Source of the DNA: Paenibacillus sp. 37
GTDB taxonomy: Bacteria > Bacillota > Bacilli > Paenibacillales > Paenibacillaceae
Reading direction: 5' to 3'
DNA length: 64,000 bases
Assembly (NCBI RefSeq): GCF_008386395.1
Contig: NZ_CP043761.1
Span: 2,604,001 to 2,668,000 of the forward strand
The number at the start of each line of letters is the position of its first letter. Positions within the stretch are counted from its first letter, which is position 1. Below, one piece after another: positions 17,821-26,317 of the stretch. A model generated the notes under the pieces. The model saw nothing but the letters and a program-made list of their open reading frames with translations, had not been told where the DNA came from and did no database searches. Position numbers and translations under genes: made by a program.

Positions 17821-18426
17821 ATGCAAAAGAAAATCGTAGGTGTGTTTAATACAGAACGTGAAGCATCGCAGGCTATCGAGGGTCTGAAGGCACAAGGATT
17901 CACTTCAGACGAAATCTCCGTTGTTACACAAGATCGGGATGAACTGAAGGCAATTCGGGAAGAGACAGGTACCAAAGCCCCTGAAGGCGTGGCTGCAGGT
18001 GCAGCAACAGGTGGTGTACTTGGTGGCGTAGCTGGTCTGCTCGCAGGTATCGGTGCACTGGCTATACCCGGTATAGGACCGATTCTGGCCGCTGGCCCCA
18101 TTGCAGCAGCATTTACCGGTGCAGCTGTAGGTGCGGGAGCTGGTGGACTGGTGGGTGGACTGGTAGGTCTTGGTATTCCTGAAGAGGACGCTAAACAGTA
18201 TGAGGAGTATGTACAGAATGGTAAAATCCTGCTGCTCGTAGATTCTACGGATCGGGACTCCGATGTGTACGATGTATTCAGTGGCAACAGCCAGCTTAAC
18301 CGGGACAGAGCCGAAGCAGCTCATCGCGGAGATGTGCCAGCCGAACGTCCGGATCTGGATATGGAAGAACGCAGATTGGAAGCACAAAACAAGGCAGCGC
18401 GATTCGGTAACAATACATTCCTGTAA
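17821..18426 (+). CDS. general stress protein 17M-like (YflT family)
   Basis: The 201-residue protein starts with a ferredoxin-like domain MQKKIVGVFNTEREASQAIE, typical of the YflT/GSP-17M family. It then has a central Gly/Ala-rich hydrophobic part (about 57-120) resembling the glycine-zipper segments that associate with membranes, and a charged C-terminal tail. Family members in bacilli are induced by stress; their biochemical role is unknown. The start follows GAGGAGGG. A SigB-like promoter upstream fits stress control, and a terminator follows at 18518. The gene stands alone. Confidence 0.85.
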   Translation: MQKKIVGVFNTEREASQAIEGLKAQGFTSDEISVVTQDRDELKAIREETGTKAPEGVAAGAATGGVLGGVAGLLAGIGALAIPGIGPILAAGPIAAAFTGAAVGAGAGGLVGGLVGLGIPEEDAKQYEEYVQNGKILLLVDSTDRDSDVYDVFSGNSQLNRDRAEAAHRGDVPAERPDLDMEERRLEAQNKAARFGNNTFL

Positions 18427-18517
18427 TCTTGCCGCAAATATAATCGATATGAAATAAAACCCAATGACTTAATATCTGTAAAATGGAATGACATATATGA
18501 TCCACCAGATGGTCATT

Positions 18518-18546
18518 AGCCGGTTTCCTTAAGGGAAGCCGGCTTT
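18518..18546. terminator. bidirectional terminator between convergent genes
   Basis: AGCCGGTTTCC and GGGAAGCCGGCT pair around TTAA and are followed by TTTT. The hairpin lies between the stress protein gene and the convergent DUF202 gene. Confidence 0.8.
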
Positions 18547-18603
18547 TGTCCCTGTGTTGCATATGGGTGGGTGTCAATAATGTCGGATGGTGTTTTTACC
18601 CAG

Positions 18604-18996
18604 TCAAGCAGGGAATAACAATACATATAACAGTACAGCTAAAGCGAGTCCAATCACCAGTAGCATCCATGTGAGAAACCGAATTAAACCGGTCGATGCC
18701 TGAAACGTCTGTTCATTGATTTGTGTACGCTTCCGATGATAGGCTGTTGCCGAATACACAATGATGGATATGCCGCCAATCAGAGAAGTGATACCCGTAA
18801 TAATCGCCGCAATATGTGCAAGTTGATCATACGCCGACGAATTGAAGCCAAATCCGGCAGCAAGAAAGCCGATGCCCGCCATGGCAATACCGGTGCTTAC
18901 CCAAGCCAGAAAAGTTCGCTCGTTAGCCAGATGTTGTTGGACATACTTGGAATCGGTAGTGGTTAGGTCTTTGTCTGTTAACGAAATGTGAATCAA
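18604..18996 (-). CDS. DUF202 (YidH-like) small membrane protein
   Basis: The 130-residue product has three predicted membrane helices (about 29-49, 60-82 and 105-127) and the typical DUF202 N-terminal signature VQQHLANERTFLAW. Members of this family are small inner-membrane proteins of unknown function. The assigned start is TTG 18996 with ACGGGG directly upstream, so the exact start is uncertain. The gene is divergent from the acyltransferase gene, with start codons about 70 bases apart. Confidence 0.85.
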   Translation of the reverse strand: MIHISLTDKDLTTTDSKYVQQHLANERTFLAWVSTGIAMAGIGFLAAGFGFNSSAYDQLAHIAAIITGITSLIGGISIIVYSATAYHRKRTQINEQTFQASTGLIRFLTWMLLVIGLALAVLLYVLLFPA

Positions 18997-19068
18997 CCCC
19001 GTTCATTAGATATACGGCTTCATTGTACGTTGTTTTTATTGCAAAACCAAGAAAAGGAGTCTGAATGT

Positions 19069-20217
19069 ATGCCTCGCAAAGAACGAATTACAGAAATAGA
19101 GAGTTTAAGGGGAATCGCCTTTGCCGCAGTGGTTCTCCAGCATTCCATCGCACATTTCTCTCTGGTCCCGGAAACGAGACTGGAGGATGGGGTGTTACTG
19201 GCCATACTGCTGATGCTCTCCAAATTTGCAGTTCCTTTATTCATATTCATAACAGGTATGGTGCTGTTTTATAACACGGGAGACAAGCTGCATTACGGCA
19301 AGTTTATGAGAAAAAGAGTAACCGACGTGATCGTGCCTTACCTGATCTGGTCACTTATTTATTTTACACTTGCACCGCGGGGTTGGACCGGATTTGGATG
19401 GAATGACATCCCAGACCTGGGTCTGAAGTTGCTTACGGGCAAAACGACTTCACACTTTTGGTACATCATTATGTTGATTCAGTTTTATCTGTTATTTCCG
19501 CTCTTTTTGCGAGCCATTCGTTATGTATATAACCGATATGAGGCCAAGGGGCGCTTGATCGCATTACTGATTTCTGGTGTGGTGTATCTTGTACTTGCGG
19601 ATCAATTAAGAAACATCGCCAAGGTCATGGAATGGCTGAATATCCCGGTGCTGAGAGATGCTTTTACAACGTATGCAGATCGGAATTTCCTCTATTTCTT
19701 TATTTATTTTGTGCTTGGTGCCGCAGCGGGGTTATCCGTGCAGCACTGGAATGAATGGATTCATCGATTACGCTGGATATACTGGACAGTGTTTATTGTT
19801 CTGGGTCTGCGGTTTACATATCTATTAATGCTGGAGTTTCAGAAGCCGGAAGGAATCAAAATTACGTTTTACACAGTCAGCTTGATCCGCCCTGATATGG
19901 CACTCTTTCTGATCGCTTCCATTATGGTCATGTACCAGTTGGCCGGAAAACTTCATAACCTCAGGGCTACACGATTGCTGGGATGGATTGGTGGTGTATC
20001 GTATGGCGGTTATCTGATGCATATGTTGATGCTGCGGTATAGCTACATTCCGGATGAGTTGTTCTATGTTGCTATGGGCTTGAACCCTGTCGTTCGAATG
20101 ACCATCACCTGGTTGCTCGCTCTTACATTATCCTGTGTAGTGACATGGCTTATCTCGCGTGTAAGCTGGGGCAAATGGATTGTGGGAACCGTACCGAAGT
20201 CTGTTCGCGATAAATGA
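19069..20217 (+). CDS. membrane acyltransferase, acyltransferase family 3
   Basis: The 382-residue protein has about ten membrane helices and the family hallmark near the N-terminus: RITEIESLRGIAF followed by LQHS with the conserved His. Such integral membrane acyltransferases O-acetylate or O-acylate cell-surface sugars, polysaccharides or antibiotics; the acceptor is unknown. ATG 19069 is chosen because AAAAGGAG lies about ten bases upstream; the frame is open further upstream to 18988, but that would overlap the divergent DUF202 gene. Confidence 0.88.
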   Translation: MPRKERITEIESLRGIAFAAVVLQHSIAHFSLVPETRLEDGVLLAILLMLSKFAVPLFIFITGMVLFYNTGDKLHYGKFMRKRVTDVIVPYLIWSLIYFTLAPRGWTGFGWNDIPDLGLKLLTGKTTSHFWYIIMLIQFYLLFPLFLRAIRYVYNRYEAKGRLIALLISGVVYLVLADQLRNIAKVMEWLNIPVLRDAFTTYADRNFLYFFIYFVLGAAAGLSVQHWNEWIHRLRWIYWTVFIVLGLRFTYLLMLEFQKPEGIKITFYTVSLIRPDMALFLIASIMVMYQLAGKLHNLRATRLLGWIGGVSYGGYLMHMLMLRYSYIPDELFYVAMGLNPVVRMTITWLLALTLSCVVTWLISRVSWGKWIVGTVPKSVRDK

Positions 20218-20229
20218 ATCCATCAACAT

Positions 20230-20442
20230 ATGAAAAATTCACAACAGAATCACAGCTTTACAGGATCGTACAGGGTCTATGCCGATATTGGAATTCAGGA
20301 TTCAGCTATGCAGGAAACAGCATTCAGGACTACAGATGTAACAGCCTTTATAATTCGATCGAACGACTCGCTGGGTTCCTGAAATAAAACAAACTTTCCA
20401 ATACTATTTAAAATTTCATTACATGAAAAATTCACAACAGAA
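20230..20442. repeat. exact 20-base direct repeat flanking the leader of the rtp-like gene
   Basis: The 20-base sequence that begins ATGAAAAATTCAC and ends AACAGAA occurs at 20230-20249 and again at 20423-20442, 193 bases apart, in the non-coding region ahead of the Rtp-like gene. The space between holds no gene that I recognise. Confidence 0.8.
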
Positions 20443-20605
20443 AACCTTTTTCCGTGCTTCCCCCAGCTTAACGCGTATTCACACGATTTCTTTCTCACCT
20501 TCTTTAAAGATGGATAAAAGGCAGACCAAGCGGAGAAAGATGGCAGAACCCGAACATAAGTTTTATAATACTAGATATATAGGTTCTGACAGGAGGGGAA
20601 TGAAC

Positions 20606-20980
20606 GTGGCTTTTATGATTGCACAGCGGGCATTTATCAAGCTGTATCTGATTACGATGGTTGAACAGCACAGGGGGTATGGTTACGAAATGCTGGAGGC
20701 GATGAAGCAGGAATTCAAAGACTACGGTTATGTACCACCCCAGAGCGAGGTATATCGGGCACTGCATGAATTGGTCCAGCAAGGTGTTTTTTATCGCACG
20801 AAGAAGCTGAAGGGCAATGATCCGAAGGTCGATTTTCAGGAAATCGTTTTATATCATTTCACGGATGATGGTGCGGAGAAAGCTGAGTTATACAAGAAAC
20901 AGGTCAAAACGGATCTGGATCGTTGTCTCGGCATGTTACACAAGGCAGAAGAGGACAATTACGGTACGAAAGGAAGATGA
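20606..20980 (+). CDS. replication terminator protein (Rtp)-like winged-helix protein
   Basis: The 124-residue product resembles the Bacillus subtilis replication terminator protein over its whole length (Rtp is 122 residues). Shared stretches include QRAFIKLYLITM, EVYRALHEL, QEIVLYHF and LYKKQVK. Rtp is a winged-helix dimer that binds Ter sites and stops replication forks moving in one direction; distant PadR-type regulators share the fold. The conserved dimerisation helix (LYKKQVKTDLDRC) is present. GTG 20606 has AGGAGGGG at better spacing than ATG 20600, and ATG 20615 is also possible. It stops two bases before the next gene. A regulatory role instead of fork arrest cannot be excluded. Confidence 0.75.
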   Translation: MAFMIAQRAFIKLYLITMVEQHRGYGYEMLEAMKQEFKDYGYVPPQSEVYRALHELVQQGVFYRTKKLKGNDPKVDFQEIVLYHFTDDGAEKAELYKKQVKTDLDRCLGMLHKAEEDNYGTKGR

Positions 20981-20982
20981 GC

Positions 20983-21990
20983 ATGAACAGACAGTTACAG
21001 TGGGGAGTACTCGGTACGTCAACCATTGCCAAGAATGCAGTCATTCCGGCGATCCAGCAGTCTGAACGTGGTGAGGTGTTGGCGATTGCCAGCCGTAGCA
21101 AGGAAAAAGCGGAAACCCTTGCCGAAGAACTGGGCATTGCCAGATCATATGGCAGTTATGAAGAGCTCATCGCTGATCCGGACATTGAAGCCGTCTATAT
21201 TCCTTTGCCTAACCATATGCACAAAGAATGGACCATCAAAGCGGCACAGGCTGGCAAACATGTGTTGTGTGAGAAACCAGCTGCCCTGAATGCTGATGAA
21301 TCGGCAGAAATGATTGAGGTATGTCATCAGCATGGCGTTCTTTTTGCAGAAGCGATTATGTATCGATATCATCCCAAGCACAGACGTGTGCAAGAGATTA
21401 TAGCTAGTGGAGAGATTGGCATTGTCAGAGCCATCCATGGTAACTTTACCTGTAATACCGCTGATGACAAGGAAAATGTAAGGTTCAAAAGAGAGATGGG
21501 CGGCGGATCATTATTTGATCTTGGCGTGTATCCGATCTCGGCAGCCCGGATGTATCTGGGACAGGAACCGGAAGCGGTGACAGTTCACGCTCTATTCTCG
21601 GACGAGCATGATGGCGTGGATATGATGGCGTCGGGACTGGTAGAATTTCCGAATTCGGTTGCTTTAACTTTTGACTGTGGCATGTGGGCTTCAGGTCGAG
21701 CGGAGATGGAGATTCTCGGGACGGAAGGGCGGATTGAACTGCCAAAAGTGTTTGGCTGGGAAAACAGCGATATTCCACCTCAGATTATTGTACACACGGA
21801 TTCGGTCAGCCGTGAGGAGCGTGTATCGGTGTCGAATTCCTATGTCCTTCAGGTAGAGACGTTTGCAACGGCTGTGCTTGAAGGAGAGGCCTTACCTTTC
21901 AGTCCGGAAAATACCATTCAAAACATGCGCGTTATTGATGCATGCCTGGAATCGGCTCGAACTCGTCAACGTGTGCAACTGATCGATTAG
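20983..21990 (+). CDS. Gfo/Idh/MocA family oxidoreductase
   Basis: The 335-residue protein has the N-terminal Rossmann motif GVLGTSTIAKN, the conserved EKP triplet (CEKPAAL) that positions cofactor and substrate, and the C-terminal beta-sheet domain of the family. Such enzymes oxidise or reduce sugars or polyols with NAD(P). ATG 20983 follows AAGGAAG at good spacing and directly follows the stop of the Rtp-like gene, so the two may be co-transcribed, though no functional link is obvious. A terminator lies at 22021. Confidence 0.88.
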   Translation: MNRQLQWGVLGTSTIAKNAVIPAIQQSERGEVLAIASRSKEKAETLAEELGIARSYGSYEELIADPDIEAVYIPLPNHMHKEWTIKAAQAGKHVLCEKPAALNADESAEMIEVCHQHGVLFAEAIMYRYHPKHRRVQEIIASGEIGIVRAIHGNFTCNTADDKENVRFKREMGGGSLFDLGVYPISAARMYLGQEPEAVTVHALFSDEHDGVDMMASGLVEFPNSVALTFDCGMWASGRAEMEILGTEGRIELPKVFGWENSDIPPQIIVHTDSVSREERVSVSNSYVLQVETFATAVLEGEALPFSPENTIQNMRVIDACLESARTRQRVQLID

Positions 21991-22020
21991 GTCAGCTCAG
22001 TTTAAACATACTAGAAAAGT

Positions 22021-22052
22021 AGACTCCATCTTCAGGGATGAGAGTCTTTTTT
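22021..22052 (+). terminator. rho-independent terminator
   Basis: AGACTCCATC and GATGAGAGTCT pair with a single bulged base and are followed by six T. Confidence 0.75.
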
Positions 22053-22253
22053 ATGTCTTAAAATGTTACAATTATAATATTTTACAATTCAAACGTCTTT
22101 ATTTGATATTTCTACCAAAATGATGTGATATAAATAGTCATGAGATGACTTGTTTACTATAATCTAGCAGAACGTAAAACTAGAAAGTTATAGCTTGCAG
22201 TATGCGTATCGTGACAACGTTCATCTACTTTGAGAGATCGGGAGGCCGGATTG

Positions 22254-22694
22254 ATGAAAAAGTTGATATCCACCGCATTACTGGCATTGTTGTTAACGTT
22301 TGTTTTCCTCACAGGATCACAGTTCACTCCAGTCGCACAGCAGAAGGCAACTGCTGCAACATGTACCATCATCAATACGTTTACAGGTGTAGCAAACTAT
22401 TTGAGTGCAAACGGAACGTTGCCATGTAACTTTATTACCAAATCACAGGCAACAGGACTCGGCTGGGTAGCGTCAAAAGGAAACTTGGCTGTAGTGGCTC
22501 CTGGGAAAAGCATCGGTGGGGACACATTTGGCAATCGGGAGGGACTTCTGCCTTCGGCAAGCGGACGTACATGGCGCGAAGCGGATATTAACTATACTTC
22601 CGGCTTCCGTAATTCGGATCGGATTGTGTACTCCAATGATGGACTTATCTACAAAACGACAGATCACTATGCATCATTTACACGCATGAAATAG
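22254..22694 (+). CDS. secreted guanyl-preferring ribonuclease, barnase family
   Basis: The 146-residue precursor has a signal peptide (about 35 residues, MKKLISTALLALLLTF then a polar end with ATAA) and a mature part that aligns with barnase residue by residue with offset 36. The catalytic residues fall at Lys63, Glu109, Arg119, Arg123 and His138 (barnase Lys27, Glu73, Arg83, Arg87 and His102), within GRTWREADINY, GFRNSDRIVYS and TTDHYASFT. It cleaves RNA outside the cell, preferring sites after G. Unlike barnase, the mature part has two cysteines (37 and 58) that could form a disulfide. ATG 22254 follows GGGAGG. The inhibitor gene comes directly after. Confidence 0.95.
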   Translation: MKKLISTALLALLLTFVFLTGSQFTPVAQQKATAATCTIINTFTGVANYLSANGTLPCNFITKSQATGLGWVASKGNLAVVAPGKSIGGDTFGNREGLLPSASGRTWREADINYTSGFRNSDRIVYSNDGLIYKTTDHYASFTRMK

Positions 22695-22708
22695 AGGAAG
22701 GAGCAGCC

Positions 22709-22984
22709 ATGATTACCGTGATTCTGGATGGAGAAGACTTTGCGAGTAGCGCTGAACTTCATCAACAATTAAAGGACAAGCTGAAGCTGCCGGATTTTTA
22801 TGGCGGTAATCTCGACGCTCTGTGGGATTGCCTGACGGGTACGATTGAACTTCCACTAGAGCTAAAATGGACCAACTACCAAATCAGCGAAGAACGACCG
22901 GGGAATGAAGCAGGCTGGGTACGCGATTTGATGTTGGAGGTACAGGCTGAACAGGCTGGATTTCAATTAAGTGTTGAGAAGTAG
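22709..22984 (+). CDS. barstar family ribonuclease inhibitor
   Basis: The 91-residue protein matches barstar, the cytoplasmic inhibitor that protects the producing cell from barnase before export. The inhibitory helix is FYGGNLDALWDCLTG, with both aspartates (equivalents of barstar Asp35 and Asp39) and the conserved Trp and Cys. It starts 14 bases after the ribonuclease stop codon behind AAGGAG, so toxin and inhibitor are made from one transcript. The pair ends at the terminator at 23022. Confidence 0.95.
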   Translation: MITVILDGEDFASSAELHQQLKDKLKLPDFYGGNLDALWDCLTGTIELPLELKWTNYQISEERPGNEAGWVRDLMLEVQAEQAGFQLSVEK

Positions 22985-23021
22985 CAGCAATAAAGGCAGT
23001 TCAAATACATTCCATCCCGAG

Positions 23022-23046
23022 CAGACCACTTGTGGTCTGTTTTTTT
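23022..23046 (+). terminator. terminator after barnase-barstar pair
   Basis: CAGACCAC-TT-GTGGTCTG is a perfect hairpin followed by seven T. Confidence 0.88.
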
Positions 23047-23057
23047 GTGTTAAAGGA

Positions 23058-23083
23058 GGTTGTCCAAAAAGGTTGTTCAAAAA
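23058..23083. repeat. tandem 13-base repeat
   Basis: GGTTGTCCAAAAA is followed immediately by GGTTGTTCAAAAA. The meaning is unknown. Confidence 0.6.
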
Positions 23084-23187
23084 GTCTTTTTGTCGATTAC
23101 GAATCAACTGAAAGAAGAGCGAGTTTTTTACTTTGCCTACTTAGCGTTAAAATTATTTTCACGGAGGTATTGATTTCTGCACAATTT

Positions 23188-23225
23188 ACGTTAAAATAAA
23201 ATTAACATGAAAAATATTTTAACGT
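23188..23225. promoter_or_regulatory. operator-like inverted repeat ahead of the MFS gene
   Basis: ACGTTAAAATA (23188-23198) and TATTTTAACGT (23215-23225) are perfect inverted 11-base arms with a 16-base spacer, ending 16 bases before the start codon. A further half site CGTTAAAAT is at 23145. This is a likely repressor site for the exporter gene. Confidence 0.65.
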
Positions 23226-23241
23226 TGAGGAGAGAAAAAGA

Positions 23242-24531
23242 ATGAATGATAGCTCAGCAGTTGGCAAGCAAGGTATGGGTGAGTTAATACGAATCAGACC
23301 GTACATGCAATTTATGCTTAGTAAAGTGGTATCCAGATTTGGTGATTCGATTGACTCGATTGCCTACAGTTGGATGGTATACATTCTAACCGGTTCGAAA
23401 GTGTTGATGGGTACGTTGCTGGCGGTGAATTTTTTGCCCAATATCCTTCTGGGTCTGTTCGCCGGGGCTTTGGTTGATCGCATGTCTCCCAAAAAAGTGA
23501 TTGTGATTACGAATACGGGGCGCGGGTTGTTGGTGGGTATTACAGCTCTGCTGTTTGGATTGGGCCAACTTGAAGTCTGGCATCTGTTTGTCATGACAAT
23601 TCTGAATTCTTTGCTGGAATGCTTCACTAGTCCTGCGGAAGTATCAAGTGTCCCCCGATTGCTTCCCCCATCGATGCTGCTTTCGGGTAATGCGATGTCC
23701 TCTTCCGCAACCAGAGTGGCCGAACTCGCAGGACTTGCAGTGGCTGGTGCCCTTATTGCTACAATAGGCATTGCCTGGACGATCCTGATTGATGCGGGGT
23801 TGTTTGCGCTAAGTGCTTTAATTATGAGCCGAGTGGGCTATCCTGAAGGTTCAACATCTGCTAACAATGAAGATAAAACAACAATGGAAATAGATTCTCT
23901 TCCTTCCGACAAAAGTAGCATATTCTCCGAAATGGCGGAAGCTTTTCATTTTCTCCGTAAACATGCCTTATTGTTAATTGTCTCCATCCTGTTTGCCTTC
24001 GTTAATTTCTGCCTGATGCCGTTTAATGTTCTCCGTACACCCTATGTCATTGAAACGTTGCATGCTGGCGCTGGGGGATTAAGTCTGCTCAGTGGGCTGA
24101 TGGTGGGAGGCATGTTGCTTAGCGGTGTATGGTTGACACAAAGGGGAGCGAATTATCGTAAAAGTGTGCTGGTCATCAGCGGTATTGTCATGTTGGGTCT
24201 CAGTTATGCGATGACGGCACTACCCGCTTATATGACTTCCTTCCAACTGCCGGTTGCAGCGGCCTTTTGTCTACTGATGGGTATGGGGATTCCGCTGGCT
24301 ACAACACCGCTGGCAACCTATCTTATGGAAGTTACCCCTTCGGAGATGCTGGGCAGAGTGTATGCCCTTCAGAGTATGCTCGTCTTGAGTGTTGCACCAC
24401 TTGGGAGTCTGGTTTCGGGAGCACTTGCAGATTGGATGACCATGCCTGTTCTTTTTATCGTCTTTGGGATTATGCTTGCCATGTCCGCAGGTATGCTGTT
24501 ATTTAGCAAAAGCTTTCGGAGTGCGATGTGA
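23242..24531 (+). CDS. MFS transporter, probable drug or metabolite efflux
   Basis: The 429-residue protein has 12 predicted membrane helices with a soluble loop in the middle (about 205-235), typical of the major facilitator superfamily. The segment GALVDRMSPKK between helices 2 and 3 is the family loop motif. Sequence style fits the MFS_3/antibiotic efflux group, but the substrate is unknown. The start follows GAGGAGAG. An inverted repeat upstream and an ArsR-type regulator gene downstream suggest control by that regulator. Confidence 0.87.
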   Translation: MNDSSAVGKQGMGELIRIRPYMQFMLSKVVSRFGDSIDSIAYSWMVYILTGSKVLMGTLLAVNFLPNILLGLFAGALVDRMSPKKVIVITNTGRGLLVGITALLFGLGQLEVWHLFVMTILNSLLECFTSPAEVSSVPRLLPPSMLLSGNAMSSSATRVAELAGLAVAGALIATIGIAWTILIDAGLFALSALIMSRVGYPEGSTSANNEDKTTMEIDSLPSDKSSIFSEMAEAFHFLRKHALLLIVSILFAFVNFCLMPFNVLRTPYVIETLHAGAGGLSLLSGLMVGGMLLSGVWLTQRGANYRKSVLVISGIVMLGLSYAMTALPAYMTSFQLPVAAAFCLLMGMGIPLATTPLATYLMEVTPSEMLGRVYALQSMLVLSVAPLGSLVSGALADWMTMPVLFIVFGIMLAMSAGMLLFSKSFRSAM

Positions 24532-24590
24532 AGGATATTTAGAAAGAAACATGATCTGATTTTTTGATAACATGTCATCGCCAGCTTACT

Positions 24591-24620
24591 TTGACCGAAG
24601 TCCTGACGCAGCGGTATAAT
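24591..24620 (+). promoter_or_regulatory. sigma-A type promoter of the ArsR-type regulator gene
   Basis: TTGACC (24591-24596) and TATAAT (24615-24620) are 18 bases apart. The expected transcription start (about 24627) supports ATG 24667 as the true start of the gene rather than the in-frame ATG at 24631. Confidence 0.75.
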
Positions 24621-24666
24621 AGAGATATCGATGGACAACAGGTACCCCGGAAATGAGGATACAGGG

Positions 24667-25359
24667 ATGGCGCACAAGGTTCTTTCAACAATTGAAGAAA
24701 TTAAAATCTACTCCGATCCTTATCGGATACAGATTATGAATATGTTTAACAAGCAGGGCAGACCATCCACTGTCAAAGAGATCGCCGACCAGATGGGTGA
24801 GGTGCCAGCCAAAGTTCACTATCATGTAAAAAAGCTGGAGAAAATTGGTCTGCTGACGATCGTTTCCACACGTGAGATTAATGGGATTATCGCAAAATAT
24901 TATGAACCATTCACCGGAGAGATCCATCTCCGTCATGAAGATGAAGACAAGGAAAACTCACCATTGAAACAGGTGTTTCGGTCCGAGACGCTCAAATTAT
25001 TAAATGAGATGTTCGAACAGAGTCGTCAGCGATTCATGCATCAGGCGGAAAACGAAGACCGAATGTTTCTCTCGGACATTACGCTGTACGCCACCCGAGA
25101 CGAAGTAGAGGAGTTGTATAAAAACATCATAAAACTCTGTGAACCCTATACAACAAAAGAGAATCGACAAGGGGAACATGAGGTCTTTCAGTTATTTTCA
25201 GCACTTTCTAAACCTATAGTGAAAATACCTGCTTCCAAGACAGATGCAAAAGAGAAAAAGAAAGCTACGTCTGATAAGGGCAAATCAACTCCGAAAACCT
25301 CTCGATCTGTGTCGAAGCGGCAGGGATCTGCATCATCTGGTCGTGAGTCGGAAGAATAA
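24667..25359 (+). CDS. ArsR-type winged-helix transcriptional regulator with basic tail
   Basis: The 230-residue protein has an N-terminal winged-helix domain of the ArsR/HTH-20 kind: SDPYRIQIMNMF, then TVKEIADQMGEVPAKVHYHVKKLEKIGLL. A helical middle part follows, and then a long Lys/Ser/Thr-rich tail that is probably disordered and DNA-binding. The domain is the type that accompanies MFS exporter genes, and the exporter gene lies directly upstream. ATG 24667 follows GAGGAT. The metal-binding cysteines of classical ArsR are absent, so the signal is probably not a metal. A terminator follows at 25441. Confidence 0.82.
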   Translation: MAHKVLSTIEEIKIYSDPYRIQIMNMFNKQGRPSTVKEIADQMGEVPAKVHYHVKKLEKIGLLTIVSTREINGIIAKYYEPFTGEIHLRHEDEDKENSPLKQVFRSETLKLLNEMFEQSRQRFMHQAENEDRMFLSDITLYATRDEVEELYKNIIKLCEPYTTKENRQGEHEVFQLFSALSKPIVKIPASKTDAKEKKKATSDKGKSTPKTSRSVSKRQGSASSGRESEE

Positions 25360-25440
25360 ACGGATGGAATACATGGGTTCAGCCTTATCACTGGAAGCCA
25401 AGTAACCGCAAACGTGAGAGACTGCTTAGGAGAAAACTAG

Positions 25441-25466
25441 AAAAAGCCGCCCAATGGCGGCTTTTT
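25441..25466 (+). terminator. strong rho-independent terminator
   Basis: AAAAAGCCGCC and GGCGGCTTTTT form a perfect stem around CAAT. The flanking A and T runs allow use in both directions. Confidence 0.88.
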
Positions 25467-25551
25467 AATGCGTGATAAGGAAGGCTAATGGTGGAGCAGC
25501 CTATGGAATCCAATTCAATTTTGACGCTTACCGTTTCAGTTCATAACGAAG

Positions 25552-26118
25552 TTACATGTTCTCATCGTAACCCTTCACATCACGTTTGGCTGCGGTTGCG
25601 GGGGAATTAGATGTGCCATATTCTTCGACAGCTTCCCAGGCATCTGCGTTGTCGAACTTGCCGGCCCGCTGCTGTCTTCCTTCCCCAGCACCACTCGGAG
25701 GCATGGTCATCACTTCTTCTTCAACGGGCCGATCGTTGCTGATCTCCCGGTTAGGTGTGTCGTCAATACAGTAAGCCGTATAGGGGATAGCTTCAAGTCG
25801 ATCGAAGGGAATATCTTCGCCGCACGTTACACAGGTTCCATATGTACCTTGCTCCATACGTTCCAATGCGTCGTTCACTTGATTGAATTCGTCTGTTAAT
25901 GTATCGTCGATCGCCAGATCACGGCTGCGTTCAAATGTTTCCGTACCGGCATCTGCCGGATGATTATCGTAGGAGGACAGCTCACCGGTTGAATCTTTCA
26001 GCGACTGGGCCGGAGCACCGTCTTCCATGCTGGATTCAAAATGACGCTGCAAGTTTTCACGTTGCTCCAAAAGGGCATTTTTCAGTATTTGATGTTGATC
26101 TTTAGTTAATGTACTCAT
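25552..26118 (-). CDS. YteA-like DksA/TraR family zinc finger protein
   Basis: The 188-residue protein has a helical coiled-coil N-terminal part and a TraR/DksA-type zinc finger with CVTCGEDIPF and a later single Cys (YCIDD); the fourth ligand is not an obvious Cys, as in related YteA proteins of bacilli. The family is common in spore formers and related to RNA polymerase-binding proteins; the function is not established. ATG 26118 follows AAAGGAG at good spacing. The frame is open further upstream, but that part overlaps the promoter region of the divergent DivIVA-domain gene. Confidence 0.82.
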   Translation of the reverse strand: MSTLTKDQHQILKNALLEQRENLQRHFESSMEDGAPAQSLKDSTGELSSYDNHPADAGTETFERSRDLAIDDTLTDEFNQVNDALERMEQGTYGTCVTCGEDIPFDRLEAIPYTAYCIDDTPNREISNDRPVEEEVMTMPPSGAGEGRQQRAGKFDNADAWEAVEEYGTSNSPATAAKRDVKGYDENM

Positions 26119-26317
26119 AAGGACATGCTCCTTTCCCGTTGTGGGGTGTAGTGAGTCTTTACCCGAAATGGATGAAAAGCAATCATTTTCGTGAGGAATA
26201 GGGCTGTATCGTTTTATATCTGACGGATTATGTGTTATAAAAAATAGAGAGAGAAAATGCCGTATGTTCTTCACAGGAAATAGAAACACGGCTTGGCTTA
26301 TAATGGAGGTTGTCAAT

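Noticed and set aside
20719..20735. TATGTACCA inside the Rtp-like gene as a Ter site
   Set aside because: Only this short core matches the Bacillus Ter consensus, it lies in coding sequence, and the flanking bases do not fit.
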